Below are positions 52,643 through 61,054 of a DNA stretch of 64,000 nt, piece by piece (positions within the stretch are counted from its first letter, which is position 1; each line of letters starts with the position of its first letter). The stretch covers positions 1-64,000 of the forward strand of contig JAEXNT010000036.1 in assembly GCA_023439545.1 (NCBI GenBank), in the 5' to 3' direction. This DNA comes from Bacillota bacterium. GTDB lineage: Bacteria; Bacillota; Clostridia; Acetivibrionales; DTU013. Both the position numbers and the translations under genes were made by a program. The notes under the pieces are model-generated. The model ran no database searches. It was not told the DNA's origin and worked only from the letters and a program-made list of their open reading frames with translations.

Positions 52643-53722
52643 TCACAAAATGAATATAGCTGTGAAATATGCAGTCATTATGATCAATCCAACGGGAATT
52701 CCGTTCTTGGCCCAATCACGGCTCTTTATTTTCAGTTTGGAGGCAGCGACAATGTTAGGTATATTGCCCGGGATCAGCATGCCTCCGCTGATGAGGAGCC
52801 CCATCAGTATGGCTTTTACCTGCAAAGCACTCATGGCAGGACTGATTTCTGCAGCCGCAATTGTTGCATTGTCTAGCACTGCAGAAACCATGTTGATCCA
52901 ATACAACAATACGCTGTCGAGGTTTACCACAAAGTTTTCGATCAAGGGTTTAAATCCGATACCCAGCAGCTCCAGGGCAATAATGAATACGAATATTTTA
53001 AACGCCCGGATGAAAGCTTCGACAAGCTTCCCGGCATTCCCGGCAGCTTCTCCTTTATCCGGAACGATTTGTTTTTCACTAAAATCTACGACCGGATCAT
53101 GATCGTTGCCATTATTCTGCGAAGACGCGTCCCTCCTGACGTAGAAAGCGCCGAGCAAACCAAGAGATATTATTCCCGGGAAAATAAAAATACCCAACTG
53201 ATTCAACAGATACCAAAAATCAGCGTCCAGCTTTGTTACGGCTATCGTCGCCAGCGGCTCACCGACAGGCGTAAGAGCGGCGCCCAGACCGATAGAAAAA
53301 CAGGCGACTACAGCCAAACGCAGCTTGGCCTTATGCTTGAGAGGCAGAACATGAATGATCTCCACCAGCACCAGTGAAGCTATGACTGCCGTAATGATGC
53401 TTGACGCCAATCCTAGAATAACAATAACCAGAAAAATGAATAACGGAAACGGCAACTTTTTTGTTATAACGCTTATACCTTCTTTTACCTTATTCACAAA
53501 AAAAGTGAACAATAATCCGGTTACAAGAACAGCAAGTGTAATAAAGTATAATAATGGATTCCCCATGATTTCGAGTAAGGTATGCAGCGTAATAGAACCC
53601 GCAATAGCCGCCGCCGACAATCCCATTATAAAAAGGAAATACTCAAGGTTATGTTCAACCGTTTTAGTTGTAAAAGGTAAAATTAAAACTAAAGCTAAAA
53701 TAATCAGTAATCCTGCAATCAT
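52643..53722 (-). CDS. DUF1646 family membrane transporter (probable cation transporter)
   Basis: 359 residues with about ten hydrophobic segments and a central hydrophilic loop (about 205-235). Sequence features of the DUF1646 family include TPVGEPLATIAVTKL, ISPAMSALQVKAILMGLLISGGMLIPG (shown in part) and NIVAASKLKIKSRDWAKNGIP. Known: these proteins are predicted cation transporters, and a widespread RNA upstream of them, the DUF1646 motif, has been described as a Na+ riboswitch (class Na+-I). Here a ~140-base leader with a terminator/antiterminator pair precedes the gene, which fits Na+-controlled expression. It is 72 bases upstream of the ROK gene. Confidence 0.88.
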   Translation of the reverse strand: MIAGLLIILALVLILPFTTKTVEHNLEYFLFIMGLSAAAIAGSITLHTLLEIMGNPLLYFITLAVLVTGLLFTFFVNKVKEGISVITKKLPFPLFIFLVIVILGLASSIITAVIASLVLVEIIHVLPLKHKAKLRLAVVACFSIGLGAALTPVGEPLATIAVTKLDADFWYLLNQLGIFIFPGIISLGLLGAFYVRRDASSQNNGNDHDPVVDFSEKQIVPDKGEAAGNAGKLVEAFIRAFKIFVFIIALELLGIGFKPLIENFVVNLDSVLLYWINMVSAVLDNATIAAAEISPAMSALQVKAILMGLLISGGMLIPGNIPNIVAASKLKIKSRDWAKNGIPVGLIIMTAYFTAIFIL

Positions 53723-53771
53723 GGCCTTCTCCTTTAGTAATCGACAATTTTGTTATTCCCAATTTGGGCAT

Positions 53772-53862
53772 AAAAAAAGTGAAAAACTCTAAAAAGAGCT
53801 TTCCACCCTAAAAGCTGTATTCTTGAAAACGTAATATCCGCCTAACCGAATCTTTATTGATT
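53772..53862 (-). ncRNA. Candidate Na+-I (DUF1646 motif) riboswitch with expression platform
   Basis: Leader RNA of the DUF1646 gene. Minus strand: GAAAGCTCT pairs with AGAGTTTTTC (53803-53781), followed by a seven-T run (53778-53772): an intrinsic terminator. Upstream, AGCTTT (53816-53811) can pair with AAAGCT (53802-53797), the 5' side of that terminator, forming a mutually exclusive antiterminator. The preceding segment with GGTTAGGCGG would be the aptamer. Assignment to Na+-I rests on the gene association; I cannot check the consensus here. Confidence 0.6.
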
Positions 53863-53868
53863 TCTGTC

Positions 53869-53897
53869 ATTATAACACTTAATTTATTCAGTATCAA
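53869..53897 (-). promoter_or_regulatory. Sigma-A promoter of the DUF1646 leader
   Basis: Minus strand TTGATA (53897-53892), 17-base spacer, TATAAT (53874-53869). Transcription should begin near 53862, giving the leader described above. Confidence 0.75.
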
Positions 53898-53921
53898 GCA
53901 TAACAGACACGCTTATATGGC

Positions 53922-54173
53922 TTACAAGCGTTTATAAAATTCTTTCAAATCAGCTTTTATATTATCTGAAAGGAAGGAGTCCTTTATCCCTTCAATTGCA
54001 CCTTGAACTCCATACAGCATGTGCAGGCATGCTGTATTATCTATTGCCCTGATACGGATAAAAGTTTCCTTTGCGCCGGTTTCCCTAAGCTGCTCCGGCG
54101 TGGAAATACCTGCTTTCAATAAGTTTTGCTCCAATACTTTTCCTAGATTCGGCAGACCTGATAATGCGCTCAT
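53922..54173 (-). CDS. Stand-alone TfoX C-terminal domain protein
   Basis: 83 residues: LPNLGKVLEQNLLKAGISTPEQL, trimmed to its recognisable core LPNLGKVLEQ, then FIRIRAIDNTACLHMLYGVQGAIEGI and a terminal LKEFYKRL, all characteristic of the TfoX-C (helix-hairpin-helix-like) domain. The N-terminal TfoX domain is absent. Such short proteins are common in Firmicutes; DNA competence should not be assumed. ATG at 54173 follows GGGTGATG. The longer frame to 54302 overlaps the divergent gene's promoter. Confidence 0.85.
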   Translation of the reverse strand: MSALSGLPNLGKVLEQNLLKAGISTPEQLRETGAKETFIRIRAIDNTACLHMLYGVQGAIEGIKDSFLSDNIKADLKEFYKRL

Positions 54174-54262
54174 TTTTTCATCACCCGCTTTTATAATAGC
54201 ATAATACATCCGACAACAGAATGCCTTATTTAGATTTACTCGACATATACAAATCCCAGTTA

Positions 54263-54305
54263 TTGACACAATATAAAAATTGTTATATACTTTGTTTAGC
54301 AAAGT
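54263..54305 (+). promoter_or_regulatory. Sigma-A promoter and operator-like repeats before the membrane-protein operon
   Basis: TTGACA (54263-54268), 17-base spacer, TATACT (54286-54291). Two inverted repeats sit on it: ACAAT-N6-ATTGT (54268-54283) in the spacer and ACTTTG-TTTAG-CAAAGT (54289-54305) over the -10 and start site. They are candidate operators for the winged-helix regulator encoded third in the operon. Confidence 0.65.
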
Positions 54306-54333
54306 TATTTATGACCATAAAGGAGATGATCCA

Positions 54334-54993
54334 GTGGAAGATCAAATGCTTGAAAAAGCTATAGAAGACGTCCAGCTTATCAGGAATGTAATGGACCGCT
54401 CTGTTTATTCCCTCAATCTTGCTCACAGGGTGTTTATTTTCTGGGGATGTATGTTTGCGGTTATAAGCGCCGTTTGCAACCTGTTATTTCTCTTGTGGCC
54501 GGGTTTATCAGACACCCTTGCCCGGTCTCCGTTTTTGACCATTTTGCCCAGATTGATAGTAGTAATTTCTGCATTCCTAATATTTTTCATATTCAGGAAG
54601 AGTATTCAGGATGAAGGCCTGAACAGGCAAATCTTGCTGCTATGGCTTGCCATTTTCTCATTCAGTGTGATTTTCCCATCAGTATCAATTTTAAGAATGT
54701 GGACACTGAATCTCCTCCATGAAAACATGTACTCATACTTTATCCCGGGATTGCCTTTATCCTGGATTGCCTTGGGAATGTTTTGTATGTATGTATTTAC
54801 CCATATAAAACCGATTGGGTGGATAGCTTTGATTTGTCTGCTTCTTTTCCTCACTGCAGACTTAACGTCGGGTCCGTACGCATTGAATATTGCTAAAGTG
54901 GCGATATACAGTCTGGCATCACCGCTGGCACTATTGACAGTGGGAATTTTACTCAGGATGAAATCACGGCAGAAAGTTATGTTTACCATCTAA
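54334..54993 (+). CDS. Uncharacterised multi-pass membrane protein (paralogue 1)
   Basis: 219 residues. A hydrophilic N-terminal helix (EDQMLEKAIEDVQLIRNVMDR) is followed by about six hydrophobic segments and a basic C-terminus. No family motif recognised. The GTG start at 54334 has GGAG eight bases upstream; the frame opens earlier, at 54280, but that part lies inside the promoter. It is a distant paralogue of the next protein: both begin with a K/E-D-VQ-I helix and have similar helix spacing. First gene of an operon with that paralogue and a winged-helix regulator. Confidence 0.78.
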   Translation: MEDQMLEKAIEDVQLIRNVMDRSVYSLNLAHRVFIFWGCMFAVISAVCNLLFLLWPGLSDTLARSPFLTILPRLIVVISAFLIFFIFRKSIQDEGLNRQILLLWLAIFSFSVIFPSVSILRMWTLNLLHENMYSYFIPGLPLSWIALGMFCMYVFTHIKPIGWIALICLLLFLTADLTSGPYALNIAKVAIYSLASPLALLTVGILLRMKSRQKVMFTI

Positions 54994-55023
54994 ATATTCT
55001 CAAAAAGGGCAAGGAGTGTTTTT

Positions 55024-55740
55024 ATGGATAAGTATGTAATAGACAAAGCAGAAAAGGACGTTCAGGCTATAAAGGCAATAATAGACAGGACGACGGAAGA
55101 CTTTATGCAGTTGGGTAAAATCTTCATAGGCTGGGGACTGGTATTTTTAGTATTGTTTATAGGAGTAGCGGCTGCATATGTTTTCAAAGCCAGGCTGTCA
55201 GATATAATTGAAAGATATCCGATCATAACCGTAGTACCTTTAATCCTGGCTGCCGGCGCGGCATCTGTCAGTTATATCGTCATAACCAGAATGAAAGGAT
55301 TACACGGATTGACAAAGCCCCTGCTGGCAGTGTGGTTGGTAATAGTCTCCTATGTTACCGTATTCCCTGTCCTCAGATATATATCTTCCATAGGAAGAAT
55401 CGTTAAGGATTATAAAGGTTACTATATAAATAACTATAATATCTTCATTAAAAGTACGGTAGATGGTTTTTTCCACTCTTATACTGACATTGGCGCCTTG
55501 CTGTTTGCATTTACTTTCGGATTGCTCTGCCTAAGAGTTTTTACCCGTCTCAAATTCGCAGGTGTGCTTGCTTTTATCTATTTCATACTAATCACAGCAG
55601 AATGCGCCATTTATATTACCACGGCAACGGACGGAAGATTTTACACGACATTTTCAATTATAAGTTACAGCGTAATCGTACCGGCCACTTTCCTGATCAT
55701 TGGCGGTTATCTTGAGTCTCGTAAGCTGAGGAGGAGTTGA
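55024..55740 (+). CDS. Uncharacterised multi-pass membrane protein (paralogue 2)
   Basis: 238 residues, six or so hydrophobic segments after the amphipathic start MDKYVIDKAEKDVQAIKAII. AAGGAG precedes the ATG. Not assigned to a family. It lies 30 bases after its paralogue and one base before the regulator gene, so the two membrane proteins may form a heteromeric complex whose level is set by that regulator. There is no ATPase or enzyme gene nearby to suggest a transported substrate. Confidence 0.8.
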   Translation: MDKYVIDKAEKDVQAIKAIIDRTTEDFMQLGKIFIGWGLVFLVLFIGVAAAYVFKARLSDIIERYPIITVVPLILAAGAASVSYIVITRMKGLHGLTKPLLAVWLVIVSYVTVFPVLRYISSIGRIVKDYKGYYINNYNIFIKSTVDGFFHSYTDIGALLFAFTFGLLCLRVFTRLKFAGVLAFIYFILITAECAIYITTATDGRFYTTFSIISYSVIVPATFLIIGGYLESRKLRRS

Positions 55741-55741
55741 G

Positions 55742-56032
55742 ATGGATATCAATTCGATCCCCGAGAGCTTCCAGTCGAAATTCAGGATCGCCGTTATCGC
55801 CGCTCTGCTAACCGGGCCAAAGACCTTCAGGCAGATTAAGGATCTCACAGACGCAACCGACGGCAACCTCAGCGTCCATATGTCCAGACTGGAAGAACTG
55901 GGATATATCGACGTCACAAAGGAGTTTGTTGGAAAGAAGCCATGCACGACTTACAAACTCACAGAACTGGGCAGGAAACATTTCAAGGAGTATGTAGATC
56001 TGCTCGAGAATCTGATAGACAATTCACGTTAA
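55742..56032 (+). CDS. Winged-helix transcriptional regulator (HTH_34/MarR-ArsR-like)
   Basis: 96 residues, nearly all one winged helix: FQSKFRIAVIAALLTGPKTF, then FRQIKDLTDATDGNLSVHMSRLEELGY (recognition helix GNLSVHMSRLE) and a wing with KPCTTYKLTELGRKHF. Single-domain regulators of this type usually act as dimers. GAGGAGG is seven bases before the ATG. Coupled to the two membrane-protein genes and probably autoregulatory through the inverted repeats at 54268-54305. A hairpin terminator follows. Confidence 0.88.
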   Translation: MDINSIPESFQSKFRIAVIAALLTGPKTFRQIKDLTDATDGNLSVHMSRLEELGYIDVTKEFVGKKPCTTYKLTELGRKHFKEYVDLLENLIDNSR

Positions 56033-56048
56033 GCGAAAGAGAATTAGA

Positions 56049-56077
56049 GCACGAGGAAAATGATCTTCGTGCTTTTT
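56049..56077 (+). terminator. Rho-independent terminator of the membrane-protein/regulator operon
   Basis: GCACGA (56049-56054) pairs with TCGTGC (56067-56072), with further partial pairing inside, followed by TTTTT. Located 16 bases after the regulator stop. Confidence 0.8.
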
Positions 56078-56159
56078 CGTATGTCAGCTAAAAAAGGATT
56101 TGTGGATTTTTTGTAGAAATTATAACTAAGAAAGCAAATAATTGGTGCAGAGGCCTGAT

Positions 56160-57803
56160 ATGAGTAAAAAAACGAATCATTTTACCATCAGATGCATAGC
56201 AGCTTCGGTACTTATAATGGGTATACTGCTGTTTCTGTTTTTTGCGAAAGCTTTTGTGCTTCTTCTTTTTTTCTCTATTCTTTTCGCGGTGTGTTTTACT
56301 GCCGCCTTGATCATATTGCATAATAGATCCGATATAGAATTCAAAAAGCTGAGTAAGGAAATCGAGGAGCTAAAAACCTCGAATGAAGACCTTTTATTTC
56401 ATAAAAACAGGCTTGATTTGGTAATGGAAGGCTCGAGCGAAGGCTTCTGGGATTGGAATATCGCAACCGGAGAAACCTTCTACAGCAATCACTGGTATAA
56501 AATACTGGGATATGACCCCGGAGAAACAAAGGTCGATTTCAATATCATCACACAGACAATACACCCCGACGACCTGCCGGATGTACTGGAGGCTATTCAA
56601 AGCAATACGGAAGGCCAAACGGAGTATTACGACAGGGAGGATCGTTTCCTTACGAAGGATGGAAAATTGAAATGGCTCCTTATCCGGGGCAAGATCGTCG
56701 AGTACACCCCGGACGGCAAACCGGCCCGGATGACGGGAATAGTAAAGGATATCAGCGAAAAGAAGCTGCATGAGGAGGAAATCAAATACCTGAGCTATCA
56801 TGATACACTCACGGGCTTATATAATCGTGCTTATTTTGAAAAAGAACTGAAAAAGTACCTGAAGACGGATAAGTTCATATCGATCATTATGGGCGATGTC
56901 AACGGGCTGAAGATAGCAAATGACGCATTCGGTCATGAAAAAGGAGACCAACTGCTAAAGGATGTCGCCGGGATCCTGACAGCTTCCTGCCGCAAGAACG
57001 ACCTGATTGCAAGATTCGGAGGGGACGAATTTGCGATCATTTTACGGGGCGCCGATGAAAAAACAGTATCCGACGTTATCAGCAGAATTGAAACCCAGTG
57101 CGGCAAATGCGGAGGCAGCGTCATCAAACCCAGCATTGCAATCGGTACGGTAACGGTAATAAATTCTTCCCGGGACTCATCCCTATTAATGAAGACAGCC
57201 GAGGAAAATATGTACCGTAACAAGCTGCTGGTTGACAGGAGCACTCACAGCGCCATCATCAATTCCTTGAAACAGGCTCTGGCGGAAAAGGATATAGAGA
57301 CGGAAGAACATGCTCTCCGCCTTTCTGATCAGGGGCTGGAAATCGGGCGGAAAATGGGATTGAAAAACGATGAACTGGACCAATTGGCGCTGCTTGCTAT
57401 CCTGCATGATATCGGCAAGGTAGCAATTTCCGACAATATCCTTTTGAAACCGGGAAAGCTGGATGCTGAAGAATGGGAGATAATGAAGCAACACCCCGCT
57501 ATAGGATACAGGATCGCAAAAGCATCTCCAGACTTGTCTCATATAGCGGAGGCAATTCTTTCACACCATGAGAGGTATGACGGAACGGGCTACCCTCAAG
57601 GCTTGAAGAGAGAAAGCATACCCATAATATCACGAATTATCTCCGCTGTGGATTCCTTTGACGCGATGACTCACAAGAGGCCCTACAAGGAAGCAATGTC
57701 CGAGGAAAGTGCGCTGGAAGAGCTGAGGCGCTGTTCCGGCAGCCAATTCGATCCTCATGTCGTAGATATATTCCTCTCTCTGAAAGAGGGAAAAACACAA
57801 TAA
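56160..57803 (+). CDS. PAS-GGDEF-HD-GYP cyclic-di-GMP protein
   Basis: 547 residues. Two adjacent hydrophobic helices (about 10-55), a coiled-coil linker, a PAS domain (about 75-205, ending RMTGIVKDISEKK), a GGDEF domain (about 210-360) with intact RFGGDEFAIIL, and an HD-GYP domain (about 365-540) with LHDIGKV and HHERYDGTGYPQGL. GGDEF makes and HD-GYP degrades cyclic di-GMP, so one protein carries both signatures; which activity dominates depends on the PAS signal. ATG at 56160 has AGAGG seven bases upstream; a TTG at 56142 is less likely. Single gene after a terminator. Confidence 0.94.
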   Translation: MSKKTNHFTIRCIAASVLIMGILLFLFFAKAFVLLLFFSILFAVCFTAALIILHNRSDIEFKKLSKEIEELKTSNEDLLFHKNRLDLVMEGSSEGFWDWNIATGETFYSNHWYKILGYDPGETKVDFNIITQTIHPDDLPDVLEAIQSNTEGQTEYYDREDRFLTKDGKLKWLLIRGKIVEYTPDGKPARMTGIVKDISEKKLHEEEIKYLSYHDTLTGLYNRAYFEKELKKYLKTDKFISIIMGDVNGLKIANDAFGHEKGDQLLKDVAGILTASCRKNDLIARFGGDEFAIILRGADEKTVSDVISRIETQCGKCGGSVIKPSIAIGTVTVINSSRDSSLLMKTAEENMYRNKLLVDRSTHSAIINSLKQALAEKDIETEEHALRLSDQGLEIGRKMGLKNDELDQLALLAILHDIGKVAISDNILLKPGKLDAEEWEIMKQHPAIGYRIAKASPDLSHIAEAILSHHERYDGTGYPQGLKRESIPIISRIISAVDSFDAMTHKRPYKEAMSEESALEELRRCSGSQFDPHVVDIFLSLKEGKTQ

Positions 57804-57853
57804 AGCAACTGTATAGTCATGTCTCCGGGTGTTGTCATATGAACTGATTGTAC

Positions 57854-59041
57854 TCAAATTTCCAGCCTTCTTGAAAGTATCATGTTTATAACCGCTATGC
57901 CTGCGGCGGCAAGAAATACATACTGATAGCCGAATGCCGTCCACAAAAGGCCCCCCAATACGGGTATTGACATGGATACGACATGGTCGATACTGGTGCC
58001 CGCGGAAAGGGTCGGCATTACGTCCGCCTGATCAACAGCTATCTTCCTGACGTATGTCGACCTGGCCATTTCTACGGCGCTCATCGAATTGTCAATTACG
58101 TAGCAGGCTGCAATTATGATTACAGCAATACCGGCGCTGAAAATGTCCCCCGCAAACGCATAACCCAGACAAATGACAAACAGTAATACCGCTTCCAATG
58201 AAAGAATAAACCTTTCACCCTTGATATCTATTGCATTACCGACTATTTTCCTGGTCATTATGCTTACAACTGAAACAACCACGCCGAGTACGGCAAATAC
58301 GGGAGGTCCCACATGAAATATCTGTATCAGCACCCACGGCGCGAAGGTAAGAAATATCTGCTTTCTTGCCCCGTTAACGATACACAGTATGTAATACAGG
58401 GTATATTTCTTCCTGAATACGAACTTTACTTTTTTATATTCAGGCTTATTTATTTTCATAAATCCCATTGATAATGCCGCCAGCACATAAAAGGCAGCCG
58501 CTATTATAAAGGCGATCTGGTAAGTCAAACCAAGAAACTTGAACCCCAGCCAGACGATCGCATATCCCCCGATAGTGGCAAAAAGGTTATATGCGCTGTA
58601 TCTGCCAAGGCGGGCTCCGTAGTTTTCTTTCTTCGACAGATCCATCCCGATCACGGGAGTAACCGGCATTACCATGTGCGTACCAAGGCTGAACATCATC
58701 ATCCAAACAAGCATGCTCGCAAAGGTGGGAGAAAAAACTCCCAACCCGAACATTCCCAGCGCTGCCGCAGAAAGCCCTAACATCGCGATCCTTATATCGC
58801 CGAGGAAAGCAAGAAGTCCAAGTACGACCATGATAAAAACTCCCGGCAATTCCCGTGGAAATTCCACTATACCCCGGGCGTCTGCAGATAAATGGTAAAC
58901 ATCATTCAGAAAATTGTTGAATACCGTGGAATTAATTCCGGATGCTACTCCGCTGAGCATGCCTACTACAAGAAACAATTTAAAATCCCTGTCATCCCTG
59001 AAGCTGTCATATATAGAGTCTCGAAGATTCTTAAGTATCAT
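57854..59041 (-). CDS. Major facilitator superfamily transporter
   Basis: 395 residues with about 11-12 hydrophobic helices. N-terminal FKLFLVVGMLSGVASGINSTV and the conserved loop region ARGIVEFPRELPGVFI are seen, with a second half starting at KYTLYYILCIVNGARKQIF. It resembles MFS proteins of unknown substrate in clostridia. ATG at 59041 has AAGGA about seven bases upstream; the longer frame to 59098 overlaps the LysR gene. Follows the LysR gene by 53 bases and is probably co-transcribed with it. Confidence 0.85.
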   Translation of the reverse strand: MILKNLRDSIYDSFRDDRDFKLFLVVGMLSGVASGINSTVFNNFLNDVYHLSADARGIVEFPRELPGVFIMVVLGLLAFLGDIRIAMLGLSAAALGMFGLGVFSPTFASMLVWMMMFSLGTHMVMPVTPVIGMDLSKKENYGARLGRYSAYNLFATIGGYAIVWLGFKFLGLTYQIAFIIAAAFYVLAALSMGFMKINKPEYKKVKFVFRKKYTLYYILCIVNGARKQIFLTFAPWVLIQIFHVGPPVFAVLGVVVSVVSIMTRKIVGNAIDIKGERFILSLEAVLLFVICLGYAFAGDIFSAGIAVIIIAACYVIDNSMSAVEMARSTYVRKIAVDQADVMPTLSAGTSIDHVVSMSIPVLGGLLWTAFGYQYVFLAAAGIAVINMILSRRLEI

Positions 59042-59094
59042 GATCAATCCTTTTAAATAGTTTACAAAAAGTATACAATAAAGCTTTTTGTAAA

Positions 59095-59988
59095 TCAATC
59101 AGTATTTATGCCAGGCTTCTCCACTCTTTTTCTGTATGGCAGATATTCCAGGAAACGACGTACAGCAAGAGAAAGCGACTCCTGATTCCTCATGGCAATG
59201 CCAATACTTCGGTATGCAGGCGCCTCCAGTTCCTTTGAGATAATATTGTAGTTGATACGCTGCAGTATCAATTCCGGTAATATGCTGATACCCAGTCCAT
59301 TTTCCACCATGGACATAATGGCATAGTCATCCCAGGTTATAAAATGCACCTGCGGAGTGAGATGATTTCGCTCAAAAATCGCAGAAATTTCCGCTTTCGC
59401 ACCCTTTTCCAGCAGCATAAATGGATTATTCTCCAATTCTACCATTGGAAATTTGTCACAATCCGCAAGCGGGTGATCTTTGGGTAGTATGACAAGCAAA
59501 CGGTCTTTTTCAAGAGGGATGGTTTCCAGTTCAATACTTGTCGGAAGCCGCAGAAATCCGAAATCTACACGGCCCTCCTGAATCCAGCTTTCGATTTCCG
59601 TGTAATCACCAAGCAGGAGTTCAAAATCGATCTTTGGATAGTCCTTAAGAAATCTCTTGATCATGTATGGAAGCCAGTGAGTTGCCACACTGGAAAAAGT
59701 ACCGATGCGAATCAGCCCGGACTGTATATCATGCAGGTTGTCAACCTGTGCCATTAGCTTTTCCTGTTCGTTGCAGATACGCTGCAGAACAGGCAGCAGT
59801 TTCAGCCCGTCCGAAGTAAGACTGACACCGGCCCTGCCCCTTTCGAGAAGAGAAAAACCCCATTCTATTTCCAGATCCCTTATCATCCGGCTGATACCGG
59901 ACTGTGTGTAATTCAGCGCTTCAGCAGCCTTTGTGAAGCTGCTGTATTCCACTGCCTTTGTGAATGCCAAATACTTCTGGATGTTCAT
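59095..59988 (-). CDS. LysR family transcriptional regulator
   Basis: 297 residues. N-terminal helix-turn-helix (YLAFTKAVEYSSFTKAAEAL, then TQSGISRMIRDLEIEWG) and a periplasmic-binding-like effector domain (LIRIGTFSSVATHWLP; DFGFLRLP; NGLGISILPELIL). Effector unknown. AGAGGT seven bases before ATG 59988; the frame to 60039 is not needed. Divergent from the DMT transporter gene across 117 bases, the usual layout when a LysR protein controls its neighbour; the MFS gene downstream is a second candidate target. Confidence 0.94.
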   Translation of the reverse strand: MNIQKYLAFTKAVEYSSFTKAAEALNYTQSGISRMIRDLEIEWGFSLLERGRAGVSLTSDGLKLLPVLQRICNEQEKLMAQVDNLHDIQSGLIRIGTFSSVATHWLPYMIKRFLKDYPKIDFELLLGDYTEIESWIQEGRVDFGFLRLPTSIELETIPLEKDRLLVILPKDHPLADCDKFPMVELENNPFMLLEKGAKAEISAIFERNHLTPQVHFITWDDYAIMSMVENGLGISILPELILQRINYNIISKELEAPAYRSIGIAMRNQESLSLAVRRFLEYLPYRKRVEKPGINTD

Positions 59989-60016
59989 AGTAGACCTCTT
60001 TGATACATTTGATTTA

Positions 60017-60033
60017 ATCATATACAACATGAT
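60017..60033. promoter_or_regulatory. Possible LysR operator
   Basis: ATCAT-N7-ATGAT, a dyad between the divergent LysR and DMT genes. Its size and position fit a LysR box, but AT-rich dyads are common and no second site is certain. Confidence 0.35.
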
Positions 60034-60105
60034 AAACATTCGCTTTTGTTATGTTAAAGTTTATGATATATTATTCAAGTTCAAATATCAAGACGGGGTG
60101 ACGCA

Positions 60106-61002
60106 TTGGAAACGAAAAAAGCATATTTCAAATACATTGCAGCTTTACTATTGTTCGGTCTGAACGGTATTGTGGCAAGCTATATTGCATTAAGCAGCTA
60201 TGAGATTGTTTTTACAAGAACTCTGATAGGTAGCTTACTTCTGGTGCTGATATTTATCGCAACCCGTCAGAAGGTTCATTTTAAGAAGAACAAGGCTCAC
60301 TTTCTTTATCTGGTGATTTCGGGTGTGGCAATGGGTATAAGCTGGTTGTTCCTGTATGAAGCTTATCGCCGGATTGGAGTCAGTATTGCATCGCTGGCAT
60401 ACTACTGCGGCCCGGTGATAGTCATGATTCTCTCGCCAGTTCTGTTTAAGGAAAATATAACATGGGCAAAGGCTCTCGGTTTCATTGCCGTGCTGGTTGG
60501 TATGTTTTATGTAAACGAACAGGTATTGTCCGGGGGGAAAACCGTATGGGGCATGTTCTGCGGCATTATGTCTGCTGTTATGTTCGCTGTTATGGTGATT
60601 TTTAACAAGAAGGCAAAGAGCATTACCGGATTGGAAAACTCCATGTGGCAGTTGATAACAAGTTTTTTTACTGTAGCGATTTTTCTGGGCATCAAGCAGG
60701 GCTTTGCTCTCCATATCGAGCCGGGCAGCGTTATCCCGATTCTGATTCTCGGCATTGTAAATACCGGTATCGGCTGCTTTTTCTATTTTTCTTCCATTAG
60801 TAACCTGCCTGTACAGACAATGGCTATCTGTGGCTATCTGGAACCGCTGTCAGCCGTCATTTTTTCAGTTATTTTTTTAAGTGAAACAATGAACGCAGTA
60901 CAGATCATCGGCGCCGTACTGATTCTTGGAGGCGCCTTATTCGGAGAATTATTCTGCTTGATCCGTTATAAAACAGGTAAATTATTTGTTCCTCCAGCAT
61001 AA
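60106..61002 (+). CDS. DMT superfamily (EamA) transporter
   Basis: 298 residues with ten hydrophobic helices in two EamA repeats (first about 5-135, second about 150-290: MFCGIMSAVMFAVMVIFNK and FSSISNLPVQTMAICGYLEPLSAVIF in part). Usually exports or imports amino acids or other metabolites; substrate unknown. The start is TTG at 60106 preceded by GGGGTG; no better ATG exists nearby. Divergent to the LysR gene and probably regulated by it. An 11-bp tandem repeat begins right at the stop codon. Confidence 0.88.
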   Translation: METKKAYFKYIAALLLFGLNGIVASYIALSSYEIVFTRTLIGSLLLVLIFIATRQKVHFKKNKAHFLYLVISGVAMGISWLFLYEAYRRIGVSIASLAYYCGPVIVMILSPVLFKENITWAKALGFIAVLVGMFYVNEQVLSGGKTVWGMFCGIMSAVMFAVMVIFNKKAKSITGLENSMWQLITSFFTVAIFLGIKQGFALHIEPGSVIPILILGIVNTGIGCFFYFSSISNLPVQTMAICGYLEPLSAVIFSVIFLSETMNAVQIIGAVLILGGALFGELFCLIRYKTGKLFVPPA

Positions 61003-61044
61003 ATTAGAATTTCATTAGAATTTCATTAGAATTTCATTAGAATT
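61003..61044. repeat. 11-bp tandem repeat, 3.8 copies
   Basis: ATTAGAATTTC repeated at 61003, 61014 and 61025, with a partial copy at 61036. It fills nearly all of the gap between the convergent DMT and PAS-GGDEF-EAL genes. AT-rich and non-coding. Confidence 0.92.
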
Positions 61045-61054
61045 GGATACAAGA

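Noticed and set aside
52643..52690. CATTTT-GTG-AAAATG hairpin at the end of the DUF1646 gene as terminator
   Set aside because: Six weak A/T pairs and no proper T tract; likely chance.
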